Of a stretch of DNA of 64,000 bases, positions 28,701-36,842 are shown in pieces; the first letter of the stretch is position 1; every line of letters begins with the position of its first letter. The position numbers were made by a program, and so were the translations under genes. Under the pieces are notes generated by a model. The model ran no database searches, had not been told where the DNA came from, and saw only the letters and a program-made list of their open reading frames with translations. Source of the stretch: Paenibacillus sp. FSL R5-0766 (GTDB lineage: Bacteria > Bacillota > Bacilli > Paenibacillales > Paenibacillaceae); the NCBI RefSeq assembly GCF_037971845.1, contig NZ_CP150227.1:6262001-6326000 (forward strand), given 5' to 3'.

Positions 28701-29310
28701 CTTTACCAGCCTCAGATACTGTGTAAGATTCAACTTTGATGCTTTGAGCTTCGTCAATTGCGTAAGCAGCGCCTACAAGCAATTCACGTGAAGCATTTCC
28801 AGCGAAGTTAGCGTTAGCGTCGATCAGACCTGCATTGATCGCTGCTTGAGCATAACCTTTAGCCCATGCTGCTGCAGTGTTGTTTGTTTCAGCCGGGATT
28901 TCAAGATCAAGTGCACGAGTCAGGATTGTAGCCATTTCAGCTACTGTCACTTTACCGTTGAAGTCGAAGATTTTCTTTTCAACGTTTTTACCTTCCATGA
29001 TACCAGCAGCAGTTACTGCTTCGATGTAAGGTACAGCCCAGTTTTTAGCTGTGTAGTTTTTGTCAGTGTAAGAAAGAGTTCCAGTGATCTCTTTCAGACC
29101 CAGCAATTTAGTGATAACTTTTGCAAACTCAGCGCGAGTCATGTCTTTGTCAAGACCTGCTGTACCATCCGGATAACCGTTGAAGATACCTTTTGCTTTC
29201 AATGCATCAAACTGTTGTTGCGGGGAAACTGCTGTGTCACCGAATGCTACAGATGCAAACATTGAGAATGCCATTGCTGTAGACAATGCTACGGATAAAA
29301 TTTTCTTCAT
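25732..29310 (-). CDS. S-layer protein with N-terminal SLH domains
   Basis: About 1192 aa from the ATG at 29310 (MKKILSVALSTAMAFSMFAS). AAGGAGGAG lies 11 nt upstream; longer starts have no such site. A signal peptide ends near SVAFGDTA. Three SLH domains follow (FDALKAKGIFNGYPDG, AVPYIEAVTAAGIMEG, GYAQAAINAGLIDANANF). The rest is a string of Ig-like modules (Big_5 and SwmB-like). The last ~190 residues hold two copies of a ~95-residue module with the pattern L(T/S)(I/V)..PT ... (I/V)A.K(V/I)..AF ... VTFTAD.AAA. The codon choice is uniform and biased to a small set, as expected for an abundant protein. It has a good promoter, a ~205-nt leader and a strong terminator. It is probably the main S-layer subunit, bound to pyruvylated wall polymer made with CsaB. 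Confidence 0.9.
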   Translation of the reverse strand: MKKILSVALSTAMAFSMFASVAFGDTAVSPQQQFDALKAKGIFNGYPDGTAGLDKDMTRAEFAKVITKLLGLKEITGTLSYTDKNYTAKNWAVPYIEAVTAAGIMEGKNVEKKIFDFNGKVTVAEMATILTRALDLEIPAETNNTAAAWAKGYAQAAINAGLIDANANFAGNASRELLVGAAYAIDEAQSIKVESYTVSEAGKVVEFKISDGETVKVTLDKALEANKETEVKFTYKDKEFTEKVTYVVTSATKVESVKASNLKEIDVAFDGKVDKLTAEDKDRYSVDSSVVIESAALQSDEKTVRLTVVGNLQNQKPYKISVRNVKAGERTVSVTNQEFTPLDNALPEVATVKSLGTKAVKVTFTEPVKSATSANFKLDGKTFFGSVTEGKRDLILKPYSSTDLTVGTHKLEVSGVEDFNGFKALTKEVEFEVVSDTTAPTIANVTATLEKATVTFSEEIDPDTLSKSNVYWKSGNDKKAADSFTQVSPEVYEFSFKSNPFPGYETPFFVENVKDYSGNQITATETKLRAEVDQTRPEVTEVTLNSTDNKVINVKFSKEVKVEDVKYFTLTKSDGKTVALRTVIGVDGTSEDKAFKLSTYDALTEDSYTLKIVGVRDTTKLNNTMLDYTATVTGKDNVAPEYSGNSATSATRTLYISFNKALSPVTVGDKSNYLVKINGVDQQLPSGTEVTPVNEGKGVRIVFPQYIDNDAVGINDPAFAANITHFTLLGLKDTANNVINKIGVSTAINTAAATTVVYESGVTEHARLTEEGTIKVRFDQPISAVKAGDFSVSQGGVTSASADGTNLVTLKISGLGKTGLTSQTGTTDLVLNVLSGNTIKTVTGNAVAPGTVSLKDKVKPQVQLASGQTRLTVENNRTILLPFSEVLKSADADKYAEDVIVRNVRTGDRLSSTQYSTSVTGNLLKITLAGSLNSTDDYNVSVRSDATSLQDVAGNLAVSSSTYATQTGQLNTVATGFTATDAAGNGGVAAVTGVREMNSLTISTPTASVAGDINVTFNDGGTPVTELVPVTAAEAPASIANKVALAFGDLSGYTVTRNGAKVTFTADVAAADKPVVITVADDTTATNVVGDDSQDAAGVAEITGVQQTHTLTVTAPTTPKAGFNTVTFTDGTVNVSVRITVLATDDATTIAGKIVTAFNAETAPYTASNTAGVVTFTADTAAAQKTINVSFN

Positions 29311-29516
29311 AACCTTTTTTTCTCCTCCTTGGGCGTTCATAACATTTGAATTTTCTTTTTTAATAGGGTCGCTCGTATTCCTCATATATTGTTGCACCCC
29401 CTTTCCAGAGTTGTGAGCAAGTTAATATAAATGATGTCTGTGAGCATATCACAGAAACTTGTAAACTAGTTAATAAAGCAGAATCACACGTAAATAGAGT
29501 AGTTTCCTAATCCTAC
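29311..29516 (-). promoter_or_regulatory. Long leader of the S-layer mRNA
   Basis: If transcription starts about 7 nt past the -10 box at 29524, the mRNA has roughly 205 untranslated nucleotides. A perfect CTGTGA-TATGC-TCACAG hairpin lies at 29438-29454. Long structured leaders are known to stabilise S-layer mRNAs in other bacteria; that role here is inferred. Confidence 0.5.
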
Positions 29517-29523
29517 CTTACGT

Positions 29524-29552
29524 ATTATACAATGGGTCTCTCGTGCCGTAAA
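29524..29552 (-). promoter_or_regulatory. Promoter of the S-layer protein gene
   Basis: On the minus strand TTTACG (29547-29552), a 17-bp spacer and a perfect TATAAT preceded by TG (29524-29529). It is a sigma-A type with an extended -10. The DNA further upstream (29553-29851) is AT-rich with long A/T runs and no gene. A second, weaker TTGAAA-18-TAGAGT pair lies in it. Confidence 0.65.
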
Positions 29553-29851
29553 GCAATTTTTTCTAAAAAATAGACAAGATTCTTCACGAGGTCATTCTTG
29601 GTAACAGGCCCAATGTTTTCGACTCTACACTTTAAACGCAGTAGATTTCAAAAAGTTGCGGATTGCACAAAAAAAGTTTTGATTTTTTTTATGTATAGGT
29701 ACAGTGCGGGTAGTGAAGCCATTCAAAACCTTTTCAAACCGTTGATACAGCAGTGAATCTGGAATTGTGATCTCTGGTTTACCTGTGCTACCAACGTTTA
29801 TTTATACCCGCAACTTCAGCCCATGAAGCGACAAAATTCACAAAAAATAAA

Positions 29852-29878
29852 ATAAAAAAGCACCCCTATTGGGATGCT
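29852..29878 (-). terminator. Terminator of the 113-aa protein gene
   Basis: On the minus strand AGCATCCC-AATA-GGGGTGCT (one wobble pair) is followed by TTTTTTATTTTA. It lies 25 bp past the stop codon of the gene at 29904. Confidence 0.85.
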
Positions 29879-29903
29879 TTTCCTGCATTTCTGGAAATAT
29901 AAG

Positions 29904-30245
29904 TTATTTAATCTTCATCGCAAGTTCAATAATTTGAGCACGCATATTTGGATCACTGTTCAATCTCAGATACATATCGTCAATTGGTTGTCTGTTCTCA
30001 CGGTACGTTTTCTCATGCTTCATCGTCGTGTGAGACCATTCAATCAACTCATTCTCAGCCAGAACCAGATTGTTATACGCATCATGGAAGCCAGTGGACT
30101 GTACAAGCCCTTCCATAACTTCCTGAGAGATCTCCTGAGTCTTGCGTGTATCTTCCAACTTTTTCTCCAGAATGACTGCCTGCTTCTCAAACTGTGTCTT
30201 TGCCTTCATGTAGCCCAGTTGGGCTTTCGAATAAATCGGTTTCAT
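29904..30245 (-). CDS. Small coiled-coil protein, uncharacterised
   Basis: A 113-aa soluble protein, strongly helical and charged. Residues 10-50 and 55-80 have heptad-like spacing (AQLGYMKAKTQFEKQAVILE; NNLVLAENELIEWSHTTMKH). It has no signal peptide, membrane segment or known motif. GAGGGTG upstream supports the ATG at 30245. It is a single gene with its own terminator, lying between two large surface-protein genes. I cannot assign a function. Confidence 0.7.
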   Translation of the reverse strand: MKPIYSKAQLGYMKAKTQFEKQAVILEKKLEDTRKTQEISQEVMEGLVQSTGFHDAYNNLVLAENELIEWSHTTMKHEKTYRENRQPIDDMYLRLNSDPNMRAQIIELAMKIK

Positions 30246-30386
30246 TAGCTAACTTCACCCTCTAGATCATTGTGTATTTACCGTTATTGTATCTTAAACT
30301 CTAGCAAATTACAAAAATAGTTATTGGTAAAAATTCTGTTTCTTCTATTATAAAAGTATTCTATGTCAATTCATTGACAGCCATGA

Positions 30387-30423
30387 AAAGGACCTGCCCC
30401 TTTAGAGTAAGGGACAGGTCCTT
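30387..30423 (-). terminator. Terminator of the 1317-aa SLH protein gene
   Basis: AAGGACCTGCCCC (30388-30400) pairs with GGGACAGGTCCTT (30411-30423) with one wobble. The minus-strand tail is TTTTCATGG. It is 29 bp past the stop codon. Confidence 0.75.
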
Positions 30424-30451
30424 CCTAAATTGATTCCATGTATCAAATGAA

Positions 30452-33400
30452 TTAACTCAGAGTTTTAGGGAATAATCCTGTGCTCTTTTTGAGCAGTTCC
30501 ACAGCAATCTTCGCCGCTTCCGCGCGAGTCATGTTCCCTTTTGGATTGAATTGATACGAAGGTTTCTTAGCCCCTGGAACAGTCACAGGGCTTCCCTCCA
30601 TGATCTTCGCTTTTGTCACTGCTTGTACAGCTGGACGAGCATAATACTCGATTGAAGATGAATCCAGGAATGACTTGCCTAGTGCTGAAGATAACTTGCT
30701 ATCATTGGCCGCAAGTTTTGCGTTCATTGCACGCGCAATCATAACAGCCGCCTCTTCTCTGGAGACTGGTAATTGTGGCTGGAAGAATCCATCACTGCGT
30801 CCTTGTACAATCCCCACAAGCGCTGCTGTCTCAATGGCTTCATAACTCCAAATCTCAGCTCCAGTGCCTTTCCCTACGTCACTGAACGTTTGTTTGGTTG
30901 GATTGATCAATGGAATATTCATTCCCTTAACCAACAATGTTGCGAATTCCCCACGTGTTGTTTGATCATCTGCACCGAATGAATTACTCTTCAACGGCTT
31001 CATCAACCCTTTGGAATACATCGCATTGAGTACATTTCTTGCCCATGGATGATTTGTGATATCCGAATAACTTCTGCTCTGCTTCATGACTTTGTAATAA
31101 CCAAACTCATCAAACGGTACAGTAATCGTATGCTTCTTCGTATCTACTTTACCACCAATGGATACCCAGTTACCTGGATTTGTTTTATCTGAGTATTTGT
31201 AAACCGTAATTGTAGACCCTACATCATCTACAATGGATGGATCATAATTCAATGTTAATGTTCCCCGCTGTGAAGGTGTCAGGATACGTTCTGCAGCATA
31301 GTTGGTAAATGTCCCTTCTACGCTATAAGGAGCTAGACCGTTTGTGCCAGGTTTGTATCCATTGTCACTTTTGTTACCTAGCTCTCCTAAGCCACCATTG
31401 ATCCAGTAGATATCCGAAATCAGTACAAAATCACCTGTACTTAAAGTAGATGCGAAATTACCAGAAATCGTTGGAGACACTTGTATTGGTGTTTTTTGAA
31501 CATTTGTACCTCTTTCATCCGAATCAACACCGATTGAATTTCCATAATCATTAATTCGCTCTACAATACCTTTTGCTGGTTCTGCAATACCAAACAAAAG
31601 TTTGTTGTTAGGATAAAATTTCGTGATTCCTATCGAGTTCTCCGACTGAAGAACCGTCCCTTTAGGGAAGGACAACGTTAATTCTTTATTGAACACGGTG
31701 TATTTATTGGCTACTTTAGGAGCCATATACTGCGAATCTGTTGTAACCGCACTGGTGTAATACACAGTTACCGTATCATTAGTAGTTCCACCATCACGAG
31801 TAATGCTAATCTTGATTTTGTTTTCTTTGTCGGCTTTTAATCCCACGTAATCCAGTATGAAACGATTGTTAAAGTCAGGACGTTTAACCGCTGCTTCTTT
31901 TCCAATAAGAACCTCAGTTGCTCCCTCTGCCTCGATATCAAACCGAACAAAGTTTTTATTAACCACAATCTGATTACCAACTGTTGGCTGAGGTGCAACA
32001 ATTCGATATGCCGAAGGTTCGCGGACAATTTCGATTCTCTGTGTAGAGCGGGCACCTGTACTATTAATTAATTCGAGTGTATACACTTGAGTTCCCGGTG
32101 CATCAAACTTCAGCCCACGAAGCCGAGCAATAAACTGATCTTCATTACCCGCAAAGTCAGAGCCGGTCGTTTCTCCTCCAAGTGATCCATTGTTAATAGT
32201 GTCTCTAACTGGCGCTGTGCCAACGGTTTTACTAAAGATTACTTTTGATCCATATGACACATTAATGTTCTGTGCACCACTACCCCGGAATACCAAGTCA
32301 TATTCTTTTTCACTTGTTACGTATTTGTTATCTTTGAGCAAAAAGTCTGGAGTAACGGCAAAGATCTTACTCAATTCATCTTCCGTATAAGCCGATACTG
32401 TGTCTTTATCAATAGGACTTCTGGCATCTTTAGGAATCAATGTGGGCATGAATGTAGAAATCGTTGAATTATTCGTATCCACTACATTGATCTTCAAAAT
32501 TATGGATATCGTTCTAGGGAGTCCCCCTGCATCTTCTTCGATAGCCCGTATTTCAATGGTATTCTCTCCGTAGAAGATAGGACCTGATCTCTGAATCGGA
32601 AGACTGAAGTTAAAGTCTTTAGTTTTAGGGAAAGCAAGAACTGGAGCTTGTACCAGACTTGCATCAGTCGTTGCCTTTAATTGACCATTAACAATCAACT
32701 CAGCCTTGAGATCTGTCAGGGATTTGAAACCAAGCAATTCCCCTTTAAGAGTCAGGTTTTGAGTGCCTTTAGATGAGTCAAAGGTATATGTTCTACCATT
32801 CTGCAAGCTCTCTACATAGATCGAACTGATTGTAGCATAGGTCACCTCAACAACTTTTGAGAGTTCTGGTGAAACATTAGTTCCAAATGAGAAGCGGATC
32901 TGTTGCTTACCGCTCGCAAGCTTCTTAATAACGTATACTTTTTGATTGGACTCTAAGCCACTAGCAGCCGGAGTGCCAGTATATTCTGTAATATCAAGCT
33001 CATTAGCTCCAGCAGGCAAATATACAGCTTTTAGTGTCTTTGAGATCGGTCTGCTAGACTCAACTAATATATAAACTTCATCATCCTGCAATGTTGCCCC
33101 ATTCAACGCAGTTCTGGAGTCGATCACCCCACCCTTATAATTAGGTAAGTAGTATATGTTAGTGATATCCTGTGCATCCGATGAATATACATAATTTGCT
33201 GCATACTCTGCACTGAATGTTCCTTGTGTTACTTTAACTTTAAGAATTTGATTCTTCGCTACGATTGATCCCTCAGGTGTCAAATTATAGGTTGCATTCC
33301 CCTGGAACTTAACCATTCTATATTTCACAGATTTTCCATCTGGACCTGTAATCAGTTTCTCATCTTCTACCGTAACATCATAATCCTCAAAGGTTAATTG

Positions 33401-34405
33401 TCCTCCAGGCTGTATTGACACTTCCCCGTCTGTTTCAAAGTTATTACTACCTTCCTCAAACGGAATCAACACTTCACCAGACAACGTTGCAGTACTCTGG
33501 TTTGGATCTGTGAACGTTGCTGGATCATTTCTGCTCAATACAGATTTCGTTTCACTACCAATATTCACTTCGAGTTCGACGAACGGCTTCGTTTTATCAA
33601 AATAATAAACCGCACGCTCTGTTTCAATTTGATTGGCTTCACTTATAATTTTAAACTTCAGAATATTTTTACCTGGCAACAATTTCATTTGTGCAGCAAA
33701 AAAACTTCCATCTGGTCGTACAGGTGTATCAATGTCGTCCTTACCATTAACAGACACGATCACTTGAGTTGCATTCTTCACATTACCTTGAAAATCCACT
33801 CGTTCTGTATCAACTACAGTCTCTGTACCTTCATTTAGATTGTAAGCTACGCTACCTCCCTCAGCTGAAGGATCTGTGAAGAGCGTGAAATTTTCAATAA
33901 ATGGGGCAGGATCATACAAAACATAGAATGTATCTGAACTTTCCACAGTGCTCTGTCCTTGTGTCCCGATAAATGTAACTTTGTTAAATCCAGAAAACAA
34001 ACCTACACTATTTGCTGTAAACCGATTGTTACCATTGTCAGTTATGGCAGTCGTAGTCGTACGTGTCTCATCAACTTTCCATTCTTGGACAGCTCCAGTT
34101 TGAGTAAGATTCAACTGCTCTACTTTCACTTTAAGTGATGTTCCATTAACCATAGAAAATGTACCTGTTATTGTTAATGATGACGTTGGGCTTTTATAAA
34201 CATTATCCCGAGTGATAAATTCACCTTTGTTAGAAACTAACGAAAGTCTTGAACTTTCTCGGATCGTTCGATCGGATGGCGTAAAATACGTTGAAAATGC
34301 ATCTGCAGCGGACGCAACGGACCCACCGAACAGACCTTGTGGGAACAATGAGAACACCATGGTGACCAACATGATCCATACCAACGGCCGTTTCTTCTGT
34401 TGCAT
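30452..34405 (-). CDS. Large SLH-domain surface protein
   Basis: A 1317-aa protein. GAGGAGAG lies 10 nt before the ATG at 34405. A signal peptide covers residues 1-34 (MQQKKRPLVWIMLVTMVFSL ... ASAADA). About 1100 residues of beta-rich, repeated Ig-like sequence follow, with modules around LPGKNILKFKIISEANQIET, YGENTIEIRAIEEDAGG and the like. These resemble the FIMAH/Big_9-type domains of surface proteins, but I cannot assign them firmly. The C-terminal ~175 residues are three SLH domains (WARNVLNAMYSKGLMKPL, AIETAALVGIVQGRSDGFF, PAVQAVTKAKIMEGSP, each with a TRGEFA/SREEAA/TRAEAA motif). It is adjacent to tagO and to the S-layer gene, which fits a wall-anchored protein. Its specific ligand or activity is unknown. 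Confidence 0.85.
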   Translation of the reverse strand: MQQKKRPLVWIMLVTMVFSLFPQGLFGGSVASAADAFSTYFTPSDRTIRESSRLSLVSNKGEFITRDNVYKSPTSSLTITGTFSMVNGTSLKVKVEQLNLTQTGAVQEWKVDETRTTTTAITDNGNNRFTANSVGLFSGFNKVTFIGTQGQSTVESSDTFYVLYDPAPFIENFTLFTDPSAEGGSVAYNLNEGTETVVDTERVDFQGNVKNATQVIVSVNGKDDIDTPVRPDGSFFAAQMKLLPGKNILKFKIISEANQIETERAVYYFDKTKPFVELEVNIGSETKSVLSRNDPATFTDPNQSTATLSGEVLIPFEEGSNNFETDGEVSIQPGGQLTFEDYDVTVEDEKLITGPDGKSVKYRMVKFQGNATYNLTPEGSIVAKNQILKVKVTQGTFSAEYAANYVYSSDAQDITNIYYLPNYKGGVIDSRTALNGATLQDDEVYILVESSRPISKTLKAVYLPAGANELDITEYTGTPAASGLESNQKVYVIKKLASGKQQIRFSFGTNVSPELSKVVEVTYATISSIYVESLQNGRTYTFDSSKGTQNLTLKGELLGFKSLTDLKAELIVNGQLKATTDASLVQAPVLAFPKTKDFNFSLPIQRSGPIFYGENTIEIRAIEEDAGGLPRTISIILKINVVDTNNSTISTFMPTLIPKDARSPIDKDTVSAYTEDELSKIFAVTPDFLLKDNKYVTSEKEYDLVFRGSGAQNINVSYGSKVIFSKTVGTAPVRDTINNGSLGGETTGSDFAGNEDQFIARLRGLKFDAPGTQVYTLELINSTGARSTQRIEIVREPSAYRIVAPQPTVGNQIVVNKNFVRFDIEAEGATEVLIGKEAAVKRPDFNNRFILDYVGLKADKENKIKISITRDGGTTNDTVTVYYTSAVTTDSQYMAPKVANKYTVFNKELTLSFPKGTVLQSENSIGITKFYPNNKLLFGIAEPAKGIVERINDYGNSIGVDSDERGTNVQKTPIQVSPTISGNFASTLSTGDFVLISDIYWINGGLGELGNKSDNGYKPGTNGLAPYSVEGTFTNYAAERILTPSQRGTLTLNYDPSIVDDVGSTITVYKYSDKTNPGNWVSIGGKVDTKKHTITVPFDEFGYYKVMKQSRSYSDITNHPWARNVLNAMYSKGLMKPLKSNSFGADDQTTRGEFATLLVKGMNIPLINPTKQTFSDVGKGTGAEIWSYEAIETAALVGIVQGRSDGFFQPQLPVSREEAAVMIARAMNAKLAANDSKLSSALGKSFLDSSSIEYYARPAVQAVTKAKIMEGSPVTVPGAKKPSYQFNPKGNMTRAEAAKIAVELLKKSTGLFPKTLS

Positions 34406-34491
34406 TAAATATCATCTCTCCTCTTTTTAAGTCAGTTACCTTATATATCGGCAAAAGGTTCCAATTATTTAGTAAAAATCTCAAAATAAAC

Positions 34492-34520
34492 AAAAAACCT
34501 TATCCACATGGGATAAGGTT
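34492..34520 (-). terminator. tagO: tagO terminator
   Basis: A perfect 10-bp stem AACCTTATCC (34496-34505) with GGATAAGGTT (34511-34520), followed on the minus strand by six T. It closes the DUF5693-csaB-tagA-tagO gene group. Confidence 0.88.
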
Positions 34521-34568
34521 GGGTCTGGAATAATATTCAAGAATAGCTGTAACCATTACATTTATCTA

Positions 34569-35696
34569 TTATGATTTCGAACGAGTCTCCGGATTTAGCT
34601 TCACGCGCATGCGCATCAGGAAGTTAATAACCGGTCTTCTCGTTTTGCTAACAAGCCCGATAACTTCTGCTCCCACCTGGAGGAAGAACATCATGATGCA
34701 GATGACCACAAATGTCACCCAGTTCGCTTCGAACATGGCAGCGGAAGATTGGATAATCGCCAGAACTCCGAAGAATGCGGCAATTCCATAAATGATCAGC
34801 ACCGTCTGACGGTGACTGAATCCAAGTTCACGCAAGCAGTGATGCAGGTGACCTTTATCCGGTGCGAAAATCGGTTTCCGTTGTACCGCACGACGGATAA
34901 TCGCGAAGAAGGTATCCGAGAGCGGCACACCGATAATGATCAGCGGTGTAATAAAGGACACGATAGCAATTTGTTTGAATCCCAGCATGGACAGCATCGC
35001 CAGAGAGAAACCAAGGAATAGTGATCCGGTATCCCCCATGAAGATCTTGGCCGGGTGGAAGTTGAAGAATAGGAATCCGATAATACTACCCAGCAATACA
35101 AGACACATCAAGGCAATCATCATGTTACCCATCAGGAAGGACATCACTGCAATGGTACCAATTGCAATACCAGATACACCGGCAGCCAGACCATCCAGAC
35201 CATCAATCAGGTTAATCGCATTGGTTACACCAACGATCCAGAAGATCGTCAGCGGAATGGATACCCAAGCTTCGAGTGAAGAGTAGGAATCCTGAAACGG
35301 AATGTTAACGAAATCTACCCGGATATTAAATCCGAATACAACGACAGAAGCAGCAACGATCTGACCAAGCAGCTTCACTTTGGCCGATAGTTCAAACCGA
35401 TCATCGAGTGCCCCGATCAGCACGATAATTGTTCCGCCAATCAGAAACGCGCTGACAAAACTCATATCACGAGTCGTGAACCATGCCGATACAAACGGAA
35501 GCAATGCAGCTACCGTAATAATAAAGGCCAGGAATATTCCCAGACCGCCAAGACGTGGCATGATCCGTGTGTGTACTTTACGTGCATTCGGCGTATCCAT
35601 TGCGCCAATGCGGACTGCGAACTTTTTGACAAGTGGTGTCAGGGCAAGAGCCAGTCCCATTGACACGATAAATCCAATGATAAAGATCGCTACCAT
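34569..35696 (-). CDS. tagO: Undecaprenyl-phosphate N-acetylglucosaminyl 1-phosphate transferase (TagO/WecA family)
   Basis: A 375-aa integral membrane enzyme with about 10-11 helices. It transfers GlcNAc-1-phosphate from UDP-GlcNAc to undecaprenyl phosphate, the first step of teichoic acid and secondary wall polymer synthesis. Family motifs are present: DTPNARKVHTRIMPRLGG, the DD of GALDDRFELSAK, NAINLIDGLDGLAAG, FNFHPAKIFMGDTGSLFLGF and the HLHHCL histidines. Length is normal. It follows tagA after a 377-bp gap that contains palindromic element A, so it may be regulated separately from the genes upstream. A terminator follows it. Confidence 0.95.
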   Translation of the reverse strand: MVAIFIIGFIVSMGLALALTPLVKKFAVRIGAMDTPNARKVHTRIMPRLGGLGIFLAFIITVAALLPFVSAWFTTRDMSFVSAFLIGGTIIVLIGALDDRFELSAKVKLLGQIVAASVVVFGFNIRVDFVNIPFQDSYSSLEAWVSIPLTIFWIVGVTNAINLIDGLDGLAAGVSGIAIGTIAVMSFLMGNMMIALMCLVLLGSIIGFLFFNFHPAKIFMGDTGSLFLGFSLAMLSMLGFKQIAIVSFITPLIIIGVPLSDTFFAIIRRAVQRKPIFAPDKGHLHHCLRELGFSHRQTVLIIYGIAAFFGVLAIIQSSAAMFEANWVTFVVICIMMFFLQVGAEVIGLVSKTRRPVINFLMRMRVKLNPETRSKS

Positions 35697-35767
35697 TTGA
35701 ACATTCGACCCCCAATTATAATACCTGTACGAAATTATAAATCCCCTGATCTCTTTTTATATATAAA

Positions 35768-35977
35768 ATTATTTGTAAGTCACTTTTGATGAAAAATGCA
35801 ATTTGCACCAGAACGGAGAGGGCAGAAATAACCTGTAGAAGCGAAGCGTTCGCCTTTATCGCGGGATTTCAACCTTGCAAAGGTGGATAAAAGAAATCCA
35901 GAGATAACAGCGATCAAAAGGTTATTCTGACATCGAAGTGGCCGTATGCAACAACTTCCGTTTTTCATGAAGTGGCA
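35768..35977 (-). repeat. Long palindromic interspersed element, copy A (core on minus strand)
   Basis: On the minus strand the conserved blocks are GATCGCTGTTATC (35903-35915) and GATAAAGGCGAACGCTTCGC (within 35831-35860). The base of the core is CAGAATAACCT paired with AGGTTATTTCTG (35824-35834 with 35919-35929). The apical hairpin is ACCTT-TGC-AAGGT. The outer arms are unique to this copy yet complementary: a CACTT..ATGAAAAA pattern appears on both sides when one is reverse-complemented. It lies between tagA and tagO. Ends are approximate. Confidence 0.8.
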
Positions 35978-36073
35978 CACATGTAATCCGGAATGAATTA
36001 TACGCTCATCACACCCGAAAAGCCATCCTCAATTTCTAGCAAAAACACGCATTTATCTCGCAATTACCTGTTT

Positions 36074-36835
36074 TTAACGGACTTTCGTCACGTTTTCTTT
36101 GTCACGCATCACCTTAACAGCGAATTTCGGAAGCGCAAGCATCCGGCCTGCCCGGCTTGGTTCACGCAATAAGCGATAGAACCACTCCAGTCTTAACTTT
36201 TGGAACAGCATAGGCGCACGTTTGGTTTTGCCCGAAATCACATCAAAGCTGCCGCCAACGCCCATGGTTACGGGAACCTGTAGGGCATCTTTGTGCTTGT
36301 GAATCCACGGTTCTTGGGTATCTGCCCCACGTGCTACAAACAACAGATCAGGTGCCACTTCCCGAATGGAAGCAATGACCTGATCATCCTCAGCCGGACC
36401 AAAATAACCGTCACGATAACCCACAATTCGAATCGCCGGATATTGCTGTTGTAACCGAACTGCTGTTTCTTGAATCACCTCGGGGGTGGAACCAAGCAGA
36501 TATACGCCCCATCGATAGTTTTCTCCAACACGCAGCAATTCATGTAAAAGCTCAAAACCCGGCACTCGCTCAGCTACAGGATCTCCACAATAGTTTGCAG
36601 CCCATACGACACCTGTTCCATCAGGAACAATCAATTCCGCAGCTTGCATGACTTCCATGATTGCGGGATTTTCCAATGCGGCCATGACCATAATTGGATT
36701 GGCTGTAATAACCTGATGTGGTGTCTGTTTGGACAGCACAGCTTCCTGGAGAACCTTCACCGTTTCTTTCATCGTCAGTTTGGAAAAAGGAATGCCGTAG
36801 ATTGAAACGGTAGGTATTGATCCGGTCTGACTCAT
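36074..36835 (-). CDS. tagA: WecG/TagA/CpsF-family glycosyltransferase
   Basis: A 253-aa GT26-family enzyme. TagA adds ManNAc to undecaprenyl-PP-GlcNAc, completing the linkage disaccharide of wall polymers. Family features include QVITANPIMVMAA, the catalytic-type Asp D72 (IVPDGTGVVWA), LLGSTPEV, GYRDGYFG and a C-terminal basic/aromatic tail for membrane association (RLEWFYRLLREPSRAGRML). It starts 7 bp past the csaB stop, so the two are cotranscribed. MnaA, encoded at 60.7 kb, would supply the UDP-ManNAc. The exact acceptor in this organism is not certain. Confidence 0.92.
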   Translation of the reverse strand: MSQTGSIPTVSIYGIPFSKLTMKETVKVLQEAVLSKQTPHQVITANPIMVMAALENPAIMEVMQAAELIVPDGTGVVWAANYCGDPVAERVPGFELLHELLRVGENYRWGVYLLGSTPEVIQETAVRLQQQYPAIRIVGYRDGYFGPAEDDQVIASIREVAPDLLFVARGADTQEPWIHKHKDALQVPVTMGVGGSFDVISGKTKRAPMLFQKLRLEWFYRLLREPSRAGRMLALPKFAVKVMRDKENVTKVR

Positions 36836-36842
36836 CTTTATC

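Noticed and set aside
28084..28791. A 235-codon plus-strand ORF inside the S-layer gene
   Set aside because: It lies wholly opposite the S-layer coding region, has Ser/Phe/Cys-rich composition typical of antisense frames and no ribosome site.
35780..35980. A short minus-strand ORF between tagA and tagO
   Set aside because: It coincides with palindromic element A and has no ribosome site or protein-like composition.
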